Assembly (NCBI RefSeq): GCF_040361215.1
Contig: NZ_APND01000003.1
Location: 310,001-374,000 of the forward strand
Source: Salinisphaera dokdonensis
Lineage (GTDB): Bacteria > Pseudomonadota > Gammaproteobacteria > Nevskiales > Salinisphaeraceae
DNA: 64,000 nucleotides
Direction: 5' to 3'
Position numbers and translations under genes: made by a program
Part shown: positions 8,223-16,947 of the stretch, piece after piece
Layout of the letters: every line of letters begins with the position of its first letter
Numbering within the stretch: position 1 is the stretch's first letter
Notes under the pieces: model-generated
Told to the model about the DNA's origin: nothing
The model's input: the letters and a program-made list of their open reading frames with translations, nothing else
Databases searched by the model: none

Positions 8223-9953
8223 ATGACTGTGTATAGCATTCGCAACCTGCTGCTCGCGACTACTGTCGCGTTCACCGTCGCCGCTTGCGGCGGCTCGACT
8301 TCCGGGAGCGATGACGACGGTGGCTCGTCCGGTAATTCGGGCGGCGGGAGCACTCCTCCTACGAGCGGCGATGACAGCTCTTCGGACACCCCACAACTCG
8401 GGTCTTTAGAGGGCAACGGAGAATTTAGCGCCGGCGTTATCAGCTCCGACCGTTCATCGGTACCTGCCGGGCAGACGGCTACTCTGGCCGTAGTCCTCGT
8501 CGACGGCGACGGCGCGCTACTTACCGACGCCACGTCCGTATCCTTCACTTCGCCTTGTGCAAGCAATGGCACTGCCGAACTTGAACCCGAAATCGTGGAG
8601 AACACCACGGGCCGCATTAGCACGACTTATACCGCACGCGGCTGCGACGGCACGGATATTGTTACGGCAACTACCGTGGTGGATGGGACCACACTACGGG
8701 CTTCCGTGAGCCTTGATACCGAAACCGCGCCCCCAGGCTCGATCCTGTTCGATGGAGCGGAGCCAAATGCTATCGGGATTCAGGGAACAGGCGGCACGCT
8801 GCCAGAGCAATCGACGATATCGTTCGTCGTCACAAACACCACGGGCGGGCCCGTGCCCAACCAGCAGGTAAATTTCAGCCTCAATACACAGGTCGGCGGC
8901 ATCGAGCTCAGCAACAATCAGGCGACGACCGACTCCAACGGACGCGCGTCAACGACCGTGTCGTCCGGAACTGTAGCCACCTCCGTGCGGGTGACGGCAC
9001 AAACCGTAAACGTCGCCGGCCAGACTTTAAGCGCACAGTCGAACGCTCTATCGATCACCACCGGCATCCCAGACAACGACAGTTTCACGATTGGCGCAGA
9101 AACGCTCAATATCGAAGGCGGTGACAGGAACAACGTGACCACCGAGGTGACCGCTCTTCTCGCCGACCGCTTTAACAATCCCGTGCCGGATGGCACCGCG
9201 GTCAGCTTTCAGACAGAAGGCGGATCAATCGGCGGAAGCTGCTTGACCACTGATGGGCAGTGTTCGGTGACGCTACGCACACAGAATCCGCGCCCCGCAG
9301 ACGGTCGCGTAACCGTTCTGGCGACCGCCATTGGTGAGGAAAGCTTTACGGATACCAATGGTAACGGCCGTTTCGATAGCTCTGACGTATTCCCTGCGCA
9401 AAATGACCTGCCCGAAGCATATCGGGACGACAACGAAAACGGTGCGCGCGACGGCAACGAGCCATTCGTGGACTTCGGCGCGGGCGGGAATGGCGACGAC
9501 AACTACAGCCCGGCAAGCGGCAGTTTTACCGGTGCGCTGTGTAACAGCGGCTGCGACAATGCCAGCGAAAACACCAGCCTGAACGTACGTGACAGCGTCG
9601 TAGTTGTATTTTCCGGTTCCACCCTTAATATAACGACGCAGCCGTCATCGATCGATCTGGATGGCGGCCTGCAGACGGTAACAGTCTCGGTCCTGGATGA
9701 GCGCGGCCAAGTAGCGCCGGCGGGCACGACGGTAAGTGTCGAAGCCACGCAAGGCTCTATCGTAGGCGACGCCAGCTTTGAACAAGCCAGCGACAGTTCT
9801 GATCCCGCTCAGAACGACGAGGCCGGTCGCTTTGTGTTCCGGCTGGAACCCGACAGTGAGCCTGGCTCAGGCGTGTTCCTGATTACCGTGACCACGCCCA
9901 GCGGTGTAATAAGCCGCGGTTCGGCACCGATAAGCCAAGATAGCGCGCCCTGA
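8223..9953 (+). CDS. Ig-like-repeat lipoprotein with calcium-loop motifs, function unknown
   Basis: The predicted product is an exported lipoprotein of 576 residues. It has an N-terminal signal with lipobox TVAAC (acylated Cys22), a Ser/Gly/Asp linker (about 23-60), and repeated beta-sandwich segments of bacterial Ig-like (invasin/Big-1 type) character, for example GRASTTVSSGTVATSVRVTA. Two Asp/Asn loops look like EF-hand or dockerin calcium sites: DTNGNGRFD near residue 377 and DDNENGARDGNE near 402. Cysteine pairs (CASNGT...CDGT, CLTTDGQC, CNSGC) could form disulfides. ATG 8223 has GGGGA upstream; a TTG at 8208 is in frame but has no ribosome-binding site. It separates pilQ from aroK, which are commonly adjacent. 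A surface or pilus-associated adhesive role is inference only. Confidence 0.8.
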   Translation: MTVYSIRNLLLATTVAFTVAACGGSTSGSDDDGGSSGNSGGGSTPPTSGDDSSSDTPQLGSLEGNGEFSAGVISSDRSSVPAGQTATLAVVLVDGDGALLTDATSVSFTSPCASNGTAELEPEIVENTTGRISTTYTARGCDGTDIVTATTVVDGTTLRASVSLDTETAPPGSILFDGAEPNAIGIQGTGGTLPEQSTISFVVTNTTGGPVPNQQVNFSLNTQVGGIELSNNQATTDSNGRASTTVSSGTVATSVRVTAQTVNVAGQTLSAQSNALSITTGIPDNDSFTIGAETLNIEGGDRNNVTTEVTALLADRFNNPVPDGTAVSFQTEGGSIGGSCLTTDGQCSVTLRTQNPRPADGRVTVLATAIGEESFTDTNGNGRFDSSDVFPAQNDLPEAYRDDNENGARDGNEPFVDFGAGGNGDDNYSPASGSFTGALCNSGCDNASENTSLNVRDSVVVVFSGSTLNITTQPSSIDLDGGLQTVTVSVLDERGQVAPAGTTVSVEATQGSIVGDASFEQASDSSDPAQNDEAGRFVFRLEPDSEPGSGVFLITVTTPSGVISRGSAPISQDSAP

Positions 9954-9973
9954 TCCCGAGAGGCCGCCAATCT

Positions 9974-9979
9974 TATAAA
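9974..9979 (+). promoter_or_regulatory. Candidate -10 element upstream of aroK
   Basis: TATAAA lies 19 bases before the aroK ATG, in an AT-rich patch that stands out in this GC-rich sequence. No convincing -35 hexamer is present at 16-18 bases upstream (TGATCC is the best). It may allow aroK to be transcribed independently of the lipoprotein gene. Confidence 0.35.
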
Positions 9980-9998
9980 TAGGTATCATCATAGGTCT

Positions 9999-10529
9999 AT
10001 GGCAGCTAATCCAAACATCTATCTAGTCGGCCCGATGGGCGCTGGCAAAACGACGATCGGCCGGCGTATTGCCGAGATCAAGGGCATGTCGTTTGTCGAC
10101 TCCGACCATGAGGTCGAGAAACGCACTGGCGTCGATATCTCCTTCATCTTCGACATGGAAGGAGAGGACGGCTTTCGCAAGCGCGAGCGCGAGATGATCG
10201 CTGAGCTCAGCGAACAGCCGAACACGGTGATGGCCACCGGCGGTGGCGCGGTGCTGGATGAATCCACCCGTGATCTGCTTTCGGCGCGTGGTGTGGTGGT
10301 TTATCTCGAGACTTCTCTCGAGCAGCAGCTCGCTCGTACGCGCAAGGCCAACAATCGCCCGCTGCTGGAAGGCAGCGAGGATATCGAGGCTACGCTGTCG
10401 AAGCTTATGGAAGAGCGCGACCCGCTTTACCGCTCGATCGCCGACGTCGTAGTTGCCACCGGTGAGCAGCAGGCGCGCCGACTGGCACGCGAGATCGTCG
10501 AGCAGCTCGAGGCCATCGGCACGGCGTGA
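9999..10529 (+). CDS. aroK: Shikimate kinase
   Basis: AroK phosphorylates shikimate at the 3-OH using ATP, the fifth step of chorismate synthesis. The 176-residue protein is of family length. Walker A is GPMGAGKTT (residues 11-19), shikimate-binding DSD follows FV near 35, GFRKRE follows near 60, the ATGGGAVL glycine loop comes next, and the lid carries RPLLEG. The ATG is preceded by a short AGG. The stop overlaps the next gene by GTGA. Confidence 0.97.
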   Translation: MAANPNIYLVGPMGAGKTTIGRRIAEIKGMSFVDSDHEVEKRTGVDISFIFDMEGEDGFRKREREMIAELSEQPNTVMATGGGAVLDESTRDLLSARGVVVYLETSLEQQLARTRKANNRPLLEGSEDIEATLSKLMEERDPLYRSIADVVVATGEQQARRLAREIVEQLEAIGTA

Positions 10530-11047
10530 CCGATAGCGGCGCAAGCGGCGGCCCGATCTACGCTGGCTTCTGGATTCGCGTGTGGGCATCGATCATTGAT
10601 TCGATGCTGCTGCTCATCATCGTGCTGCCGCTGCTGCACATGATCTACGGCCAGGCGGTGCTTGCATCCGACGGGCCGCTGATTCTCGGCCCGGCCCATG
10701 TGCTGGTTAGCTACGTGCTTCCAGCGCTGGCAATCATCGCCTTCTGGGTCTACCGCGAAGCCACGCCCGGCAAAATAGCGATCGGTGCGCGCATCGTGGA
10801 TGCCCGCACCGGCGAGCATCCGCACACAAGCCAATTTGTAATCCGCTACATCGGCTATTTCCTGTCCTCTTTCCCTCTCGGGCTGGGGCTGATCTGGGTA
10901 GGTATCGACAAGCGCAAGCAGGGTTGGCACGACAAGATCGCCGGCACCGTAGTGGTGCGCGATCGTGGCCGGCTAGTCGGCGCGAATTCGGATGACGGGG
11001 CGCGCCCGTCTACTTCCTCCATCGAAGAAGGACGCTGGCAGGCATGA
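10526..11047 (+). CDS. RDD family membrane protein
   Basis: This 173-residue inner-membrane protein has about three hydrophobic helices. The RDD signature is visible: an Arg then an Asp in the first helix (FWIRVWASIIDSMLLLIIV) and the conserved loop YREATPGKIAIGARIVDARTG. RDD proteins are proposed transporters or membrane accessory factors, and some act in sodium/proton exchange. The substrate here cannot be read from sequence. It starts with GTG inside the aroK stop and ends overlapping the aroB ATG (ATGA). It is therefore embedded in the aroK-aroB unit, which is unusual. Confidence 0.9.
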   Translation: MTDSGASGGPIYAGFWIRVWASIIDSMLLLIIVLPLLHMIYGQAVLASDGPLILGPAHVLVSYVLPALAIIAFWVYREATPGKIAIGARIVDARTGEHPHTSQFVIRYIGYFLSSFPLGLGLIWVGIDKRKQGWHDKIAGTVVVRDRGRLVGANSDDGARPSTSSIEEGRWQA

Positions 11048-12147
11048 CCCGCGATAACGATCCCCAGGCCGCACTGCGTGTCGATCTCGGCAACCGAAGC
11101 TACGATATCGACATCGCCCCAGGCCTGATCGGCCAATCACGATCCTATGCCGACGCGATTCGCGGCGAACGCGTGCTGGTCGTCACTAACGAGACGGTCG
11201 GCCCACTCTACGTCGGCGCCGTCAGTGCGGCCCTGGCTGAATCGCACCAGGTCGATACGCTCGTGTTACCGGATGGTGAGCAGTACAAGACGTTAGACAC
11301 GCTGGAAAAGATCTACGATCGCCTGCTCGAAGGCAGCTATGGCCGCGACGCAACAATCGTCGCGCTTGGCGGCGGCGTAATCGGCGATATTGCCGGCTTT
11401 GCGGCCGCCAGCTACCAGCGCGGTATCGATTTCGTGCAGGTACCGACCACCCTTCTCGCCCAGGTCGACTCTTCCGTGGGGGGCAAGACCGGCGTCAATC
11501 ACGCATTGGGCAAGAACATGATCGGCGCCTTTCACCAGCCCACGCGCGTGCTGGCAGACGTCGACGTGCTGGAAACCCTGCCGGCGCGCGAGTTCGCTGC
11601 CGGCATGGCCGAGGTTATCAAGTACGGGCTGATCCGCGACGCGGCGTTCTTCGACTGGCTCGAAGCCAACATGGACGCGATCAACGCGCGCAAACCGGAG
11701 CTGCTGATCGAGGTGATCCGCCGCTCCTGCGCCAACAAGGCCGAGGTGGTCGCCGCCGACGAGCGCGAATCCGGCCAGCGGGCGCTGCTCAATCTCGGTC
11801 ATACCTATGGCCACGCGTTGGAGGCCGAGTTGGGCTACGGGCAATGGCTGCATGGCGAAGCGGTGGCTGCGGGCATGTGCATGGCCGCCGATACAGCCCG
11901 TCGCCTCGGTTGGCTGGATGACGCCCAGTGCGAACGTATCGAACGCGTGATCGTGGCGGCTAACCTGCCGGTCGCGCCGCCACGCGAACTTGAGCGCGCG
12001 CGCATCCGCGCCCTGATGGGCCGCGACAAAAAGGTCGAAGCCGGTACACTGCGGCTCGTGCTAATGCGCGATATCGGTAGTGCCGTGGTTACAAGCGACT
12101 ACGGTGATACGCTCGATGCGACGCTCACGCGCTATTTCGATCGATAG
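11044..12147 (+). CDS. aroB: 3-Dehydroquinate synthase
   Basis: AroB converts DAHP to 3-dehydroquinate, the second shikimate-pathway step, using NAD and a divalent metal (Zn or Co). The 367-residue protein has the NAD-binding signatures LPDGEQYKTLDT (about 80), ALGGGVIGDIAGFAA (about 105) and PTTLLAQVDSSVGGKTGVNH (about 140). The metal-binding Glu lies in MAEVIKYGLI, and the two His in LGHTYGHALE and WLHGEAVAAGM. It overlaps the RDD gene by ATGA. With aroK here and aroE at 55 kb, three shikimate genes fall in the window. Confidence 0.98.
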   Translation: MTRDNDPQAALRVDLGNRSYDIDIAPGLIGQSRSYADAIRGERVLVVTNETVGPLYVGAVSAALAESHQVDTLVLPDGEQYKTLDTLEKIYDRLLEGSYGRDATIVALGGGVIGDIAGFAAASYQRGIDFVQVPTTLLAQVDSSVGGKTGVNHALGKNMIGAFHQPTRVLADVDVLETLPAREFAAGMAEVIKYGLIRDAAFFDWLEANMDAINARKPELLIEVIRRSCANKAEVVAADERESGQRALLNLGHTYGHALEAELGYGQWLHGEAVAAGMCMAADTARRLGWLDDAQCERIERVIVAANLPVAPPRELERARIRALMGRDKKVEAGTLRLVLMRDIGSAVVTSDYGDTLDATLTRYFDR

Positions 12148-12192
12148 ATCGATACCAGGGTGGCCCGCGCTGGCGCGCTTCATGCGTGTCGA

Positions 12193-12221
12193 TTGATTGC
12201 GCCCGGACCGCCTTTTATACT
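12193..12221 (+). promoter_or_regulatory. Candidate sigma70 promoter for gltB
   Basis: TTGATT (12193-12198) and TATACT (12216-12221) are spaced by exactly 17 bases, close to the sigma70 consensus. They lie in the 258-base aroB-gltB gap, leaving a leader of about 175 bases before the gltB ATG. This is the best promoter match seen in the window. The long leader leaves room for regulation, though I see no known riboswitch in it. Confidence 0.6.
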
Positions 12222-12405
12222 TTTAGCTAACATTGGTACGCCCCCGGCGTCCGATCCGGTCGCCCGCATCATGGCGACCCGTTGCACCGTATAGTGTGAC
12301 CATCCCTGCGGCACCGGCCGCGGCACACGATTCCGATACGGCATTCGGCACAGGGAATCGCCCCCCGAACGCGCCGAAGCTGACCCGAGGCGAGGAAAAA
12401 AGACA

Positions 12406-15400
12406 ATGCATCAGTTGAAAGGCGGACTCTATTCTCCAGAGTTCGAGAAGGACTCCTGCGGCTTTGGCCTGATCGCCAATATGGACAACCAGCCAAGCCA
12501 TTGGCTGGTCGAGACCACGATCGGCGCGCTCGAACGATTGACCCATCGTGGTGCAGTTGCGGCCGACGGCAAGACCGGCGACGGCTGCGGCATCCTGATG
12601 AAAAAACCGGATGCTTTCCTGCGCCTGATCGCGGACGAAGCCGGCATCGAGCTGGCCGACCACTACGCCAGCGGCATTGTCTTCCTGAATCCTGATCCGG
12701 ACCTGCGTGACGCGGCCAAGGCAGAACTCGCCCGCCAGCTGGAGAACGAAGGCCTCGAGATCGCCGGCTGGCGCGAGGTACCGATCGACCCCGAGAACGC
12801 CTGCGGCACGGAAGCGATCAACACCCTGCCCTACCTCGAGCAGGTATTCGTCAACGCGCCGGCCGATATGGATCACGCGCTGTTCGAATCCAAACTGGTG
12901 TTCTCGCGCCGACGCACCGAGAACGCCCTGCCTGACGACCACGTGTTCTATGTGCCGTCGCTGTCGGCGCATGTGCTGTCGTACAAGGGCATGGTCATGC
13001 CCAGCTATCTGCCGGTGTTCTACAAGGACCTGGCCGACGAGCGCCTGGAAACCTCGCTCTGCGTGTTCCACCAGCGTTTTTCGACCAACACGCTCCCGCA
13101 ATGGCGTCTGGCCCAGCCGTTCCGCTACCTCGCCCACAACGGCGAGATCAACACGGTCACCGGTAACCGCAACTGGTCGACCGCGCGGGCGAACAAGTTC
13201 GTCTCAGACAAGCTGCCCGAGCTGGAATCGATCCTGCCGCTGGTCTCGACCACCGGCTCGGACTCGCAGAGCCTCGACAACATGCTCGAGATCCTGCTCG
13301 CCGGCGGCATGGATATCTTCTATGCCATGCGCCTGCTGATGCCGCCGGCCTGGCAGAACGTCGATTACATGAGCGCCGATCTGCGCGCGTTCTACGAGTA
13401 CAACTCCATGCATATGGAGCCATGGGACGGCCCGGCCGGCATCGTGCTCACCGACGGCCGCTATGCCGCCTGCTGCCTCGATCGCAACGGGCTGCGCCCG
13501 GCGCGCTATGTGATCACCAAGGATCGCCACATCACCCTGGCCTCCGAAATCGGCGTTTGGGACTACAACCCGGCCGACGTGGTAGCCAAGGGTCGTCTCA
13601 AGCCCGGCGACATGATCGCCGTGGATACGGAAAACGGCGAACTGATCAAGCCGCAGGAGATCGACCAGCAGCTGGCCAGCCGCGCACCGTACAAGCAGTG
13701 GCTCAAGAAGAACGCCCGTATGCTCGAATCGCGCCTGTCGGACACGCGTGATGAAGCGTGGATGGAACGCGATCAGGTCAAGACCTACGAAAAGCTCTTC
13801 CATGTCTCGTTCGAAGAGCGCGATCAGGTGCTGCGCCCGCTGGCCGAAGCCGGCCAGGAAGCCACCGGCTCGATGGGCGACGACACACCCTTCCCGGTGT
13901 TGTCGCGCGTGGACCGCGTGATCTACGACTACTTCCGCCAGAAGTTCGCCCAGGTCACCAACCCGCCGATCGACTCGCTGCGCGAGCGGATCGTGATGTC
14001 GCTGGAGACCTGCTTCGGCCGCGAGCGCAACGTATTCGAGGAGAACGAGGAACGCGCCAAGCGCCTCGTCGTCGACTCGCCCGTGCTATCGACCGGCAAG
14101 TACCGTCGGCTGCTATCGCTCGACGACGCAGACTACGCACATACGATCATCGATCTGAACTACGACGCCGGCACCGCGCTCGACGACGCAATCGCCGCGA
14201 TCTGCGATCAGGCCGTGGCCGCGGTCAAGGACGGCACCACGGTGCTCGTCCTCTCGGATCGCGAGATCGAACAAGGCAAGCTCCCGATCCAGGCCTTGCT
14301 GGCCACGGGCGCCGTACATCATCGCCTGACGCGCGAGAATCTGCGCTGCGATGCCAATCTCGTGATCGAGACCGCCAGTGCCCGCGATGCGCATCATTTC
14401 GCCTGCCTGATCGGCTATGGCGCGAGTGCGATTCACCCGTACCTGGCCTATGAATGCCTGAACGATCTCGTGCGCTGCGGCCAGATCGACAGCCGCAACC
14501 CGGATGAGCTCTGTGCGACCTACCGCAAGGGCATCAACAAGGGGCTGTACAAGATCATGTCCAAGATGGGCATTTCCACGGTCACCAGTTACCGCGGCGC
14601 CCAGCTGTTCGAGATCGTCGGCCTCGACCGGGAAGTGACCGATACCTGCTTCACCGGCACGGTCAGCCGTGTCGCGGGCGCGGGCTTCGCCCATCTGCAA
14701 TCGGATATCGCGCAGCTGGCCCAGAACGCCTGGAACCCGCGCGTCGCCATCAATCAGGGCGGCCTGCTCAAGTTCGTGCACGGCCAGGAATACCACTGCT
14801 ATAACCCGGACGTAATCGCCACGCTGCACGAAGCCGTAAGCACCGGCGAGTACGCCAAGTACCGTGAGTACGCGGACATCGTTCAGGGCCGGCCGGTCTC
14901 CGTGCTGCGCGATCTGTTCAAGCTGCGCGACGATATCCGGCCGATCGATATCGACGAAGTCGAAGACATCAAAGACATCACGCCGCGTTTCGACTCGGCC
15001 GGCATGTCCCTGGGTGCCCTGTCACCCGAAGCCCACGAATCCTTGGCCACGGGTATGAACCGCATGGGCGGTCGCTCGAACTCCGGCGAAGGCGGTGAGG
15101 ACGCGGCGCGCTTCGGCACCGAAAAGATGTCGAAGATCAAGCAGGTCGCCTCCGGGCGTTTCGGCGTGACGCCGCATTATCTGGTTAACGCCGAAGTGCT
15201 GCAGATCAAGATCGCCCAGGGCGCCAAGCCTGGCGAAGGCGGCCAGCTGCCCGGCCACAAGGTCAACGAGATGATCGCGCGGCTGCGCTATTCCAAGCCC
15301 GGCGTGGCGCTGATCTCGCCGCCGCCGCATCACGATATCTACTCGATCGAAGACCTGGCCCAGCTGATCTTTGACCTCAAGCAGGTCAATCCGCAGGCGC

Positions 15401-16863
15401 TGGTGTCGGTGAAGCTGGTCTCCGGGCCCGGTGTGGGCACGATCGCAGCCGGCGTGGCCAAGGCCTATGCCGACCTGATCACCGTTTCCGGCTACGACGG
15501 CGGCACGGGCGCCAGCCCGCTGACGTCCGTGCGCTATGCCGGCACGCCGTGGGAACTCGGCCTGTCCGAGACCCAGCAGACGCTGCGCGCCAACGGCCTG
15601 CGCGAAAAGGTGCGGGTGCAAACCGATGGCGGCCTCAAGACCGGCCTCGACGTGATCAAGGCCGCGATTCTTGGCGCGGAGTCGTTCGGTTTTGGCACCG
15701 GCCCGATGGTCGCGCTCGGCTGCAAGTACCTGCGCGTCTGCCATCTCAATAACTGTGCGACGGGTGTCGCCACACAGAACGAGATCCTGCGCGAGCGCCA
15801 CTACATTGGCATTCCCGAGATGGTGCAGAACTTCTTTGGCTTCATCGCCCAGGAAACCCGCGAGCTGATGGCACAGATCGGCGTGCGGTCGCTCGAGGAG
15901 CTGATTGGGCGAACCGATCTGCTAGAGATACTGCCCGGCGAAACGACCAAGCAGCAGGGTCTGGACCTGGCACCGATCCTCTCAGACGGCGGCCTGGCCA
16001 GCGACGTGCCCACGCACTGCATCGATCCGCGCAACGAGCCGTTCGACAAGGGCGAACTGGCCGAGCAGATGGTCGCCGATACGCTCGACGCGATCGAGAA
16101 CAAGTCCGGCGGCACGTTCGAATACGAGGTACACAACAACAACCGCTCGCTGGGCGCGCGACTGTCGGGCGAGATCGCCCGTCGCCACGGCAATCTGGAC
16201 ATGGAAGACGCGCCGATCACGCTCAAGCTCACCGGCACCGCCGGCCAGAGCTTCGGCGTATTCAATGCCGGCGGCCTGCATCTCGAGCTCGAAGGCGATG
16301 CCAACGACTATGTCGGCAAGGGCATGGCCGGCGGCCGGATCGTGATCCGCCCGCCACGCGCGTCGCAGTTCGTGGCCCGTGAAGCCGCCATCATCGGCAA
16401 CACCTGCCTGTATGGCGCCACCGGCGGCACGCTGTATGCCGCCGGCATGGGCGGCGAACGTTTCGGCGTGCGCAACTCCGGCGCCACCGCGGTCGTTGAA
16501 GGCATCGGCGATCACGGCTGTGAATACATGACCGGCGGTTGTATCGTCGTACTCGGCCACACCGGTGTGAACTTCGGTGCCGGCATGACCGGCGGCCTGG
16601 CCTATGTGCTCGACGAAAAGCGTGAATTCGTGGATCGCTACAATCACGAACTCATCGATATTCATCGCGTCGTATCCGAGAACATGGAAGCGCATCGCCA
16701 CTATCTGCGCGACATGATCGAGGCTTATGTGGACGCCACCGACAGCGCTTGGGGCCAGGAAATTCTCGAGAACTTCCGCGACTACGTCGGCCAGTTCTGG
16801 CTCGTGAAGCCGAAGGCCGAAAGCGTGGACACGATTCTCGATACGCTTAATCGCGCGGCCTGA
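12406..16863 (+). CDS. gltB: Glutamate synthase [NADPH] large subunit
   Basis: GltB transfers the glutamine amide to 2-oxoglutarate to form glutamate. The 1485-residue protein is full length. A short propeptide ends before Cys18 (KDSCGFGLIANM), the N-terminal nucleophile of the class II amidotransferase domain (about 18-420). The central domain follows. The FMN/2-oxoglutarate synthase domain (about 830-1210) includes GEGGEDAARFG, SGYDGGTGASPLTS and the 3Fe-4S ligands in CKYLRVCHLNNC. The C-terminal beta-helix (GXGXG-type) domain is Gly-rich (about 1270-1430). It lies directly upstream of gltD, separated by a large hairpin. Confidence 0.98.
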   Translation: MHQLKGGLYSPEFEKDSCGFGLIANMDNQPSHWLVETTIGALERLTHRGAVAADGKTGDGCGILMKKPDAFLRLIADEAGIELADHYASGIVFLNPDPDLRDAAKAELARQLENEGLEIAGWREVPIDPENACGTEAINTLPYLEQVFVNAPADMDHALFESKLVFSRRRTENALPDDHVFYVPSLSAHVLSYKGMVMPSYLPVFYKDLADERLETSLCVFHQRFSTNTLPQWRLAQPFRYLAHNGEINTVTGNRNWSTARANKFVSDKLPELESILPLVSTTGSDSQSLDNMLEILLAGGMDIFYAMRLLMPPAWQNVDYMSADLRAFYEYNSMHMEPWDGPAGIVLTDGRYAACCLDRNGLRPARYVITKDRHITLASEIGVWDYNPADVVAKGRLKPGDMIAVDTENGELIKPQEIDQQLASRAPYKQWLKKNARMLESRLSDTRDEAWMERDQVKTYEKLFHVSFEERDQVLRPLAEAGQEATGSMGDDTPFPVLSRVDRVIYDYFRQKFAQVTNPPIDSLRERIVMSLETCFGRERNVFEENEERAKRLVVDSPVLSTGKYRRLLSLDDADYAHTIIDLNYDAGTALDDAIAAICDQAVAAVKDGTTVLVLSDREIEQGKLPIQALLATGAVHHRLTRENLRCDANLVIETASARDAHHFACLIGYGASAIHPYLAYECLNDLVRCGQIDSRNPDELCATYRKGINKGLYKIMSKMGISTVTSYRGAQLFEIVGLDREVTDTCFTGTVSRVAGAGFAHLQSDIAQLAQNAWNPRVAINQGGLLKFVHGQEYHCYNPDVIATLHEAVSTGEYAKYREYADIVQGRPVSVLRDLFKLRDDIRPIDIDEVEDIKDITPRFDSAGMSLGALSPEAHESLATGMNRMGGRSNSGEGGEDAARFGTEKMSKIKQVASGRFGVTPHYLVNAEVLQIKIAQGAKPGEGGQLPGHKVNEMIARLRYSKPGVALISPPPHHDIYSIEDLAQLIFDLKQVNPQALVSVKLVSGPGVGTIAAGVAKAYADLITVSGYDGGTGASPLTSVRYAGTPWELGLSETQQTLRANGLREKVRVQTDGGLKTGLDVIKAAILGAESFGFGTGPMVALGCKYLRVCHLNNCATGVATQNEILRERHYIGIPEMVQNFFGFIAQETRELMAQIGVRSLEELIGRTDLLEILPGETTKQQGLDLAPILSDGGLASDVPTHCIDPRNEPFDKGELAEQMVADTLDAIENKSGGTFEYEVHNNNRSLGARLSGEIARRHGNLDMEDAPITLKLTGTAGQSFGVFNAGGLHLELEGDANDYVGKGMAGGRIVIRPPRASQFVAREAAIIGNTCLYGATGGTLYAAGMGGERFGVRNSGATAVVEGIGDHGCEYMTGGCIVVLGHTGVNFGAGMTGGLAYVLDEKREFVDRYNHELIDIHRVVSENMEAHRHYLRDMIEAYVDATDSAWGQEILENFRDYVGQFWLVKPKAESVDTILDTLNRAA

Positions 16864-16884
16864 TCGCGCGGGAAAGCAAGGGGG

Positions 16885-16922
16885 CCGCGCCGCGCCTGTC
16901 GATTACGACAGGCGCGGCGCGG
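16885..16922 (+). other. Perfect 17-bp hairpin between gltB and gltD
   Basis: Bases 16885-16901 are the exact reverse complement of 16906-16922, with an ATTA loop. The stem is 14 of 17 GC. No T-run follows, so it is not a standard intrinsic terminator. It sits 21 bases after the gltB stop and 25 before the gltD ATG. An RNA-stability, partial termination or expression-ratio role for the two subunits is plausible inference. Confidence 0.75.
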
Positions 16923-16947
16923 GCTGCGTAACGACAAAAGGTTAGCA

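Noticed and set aside
12233..12418. 61-codon frame in the aroB-gltB gap
   Set aside because: It lies within the probable gltB leader, is Pro/Arg-rich, and overlaps the gltB start.
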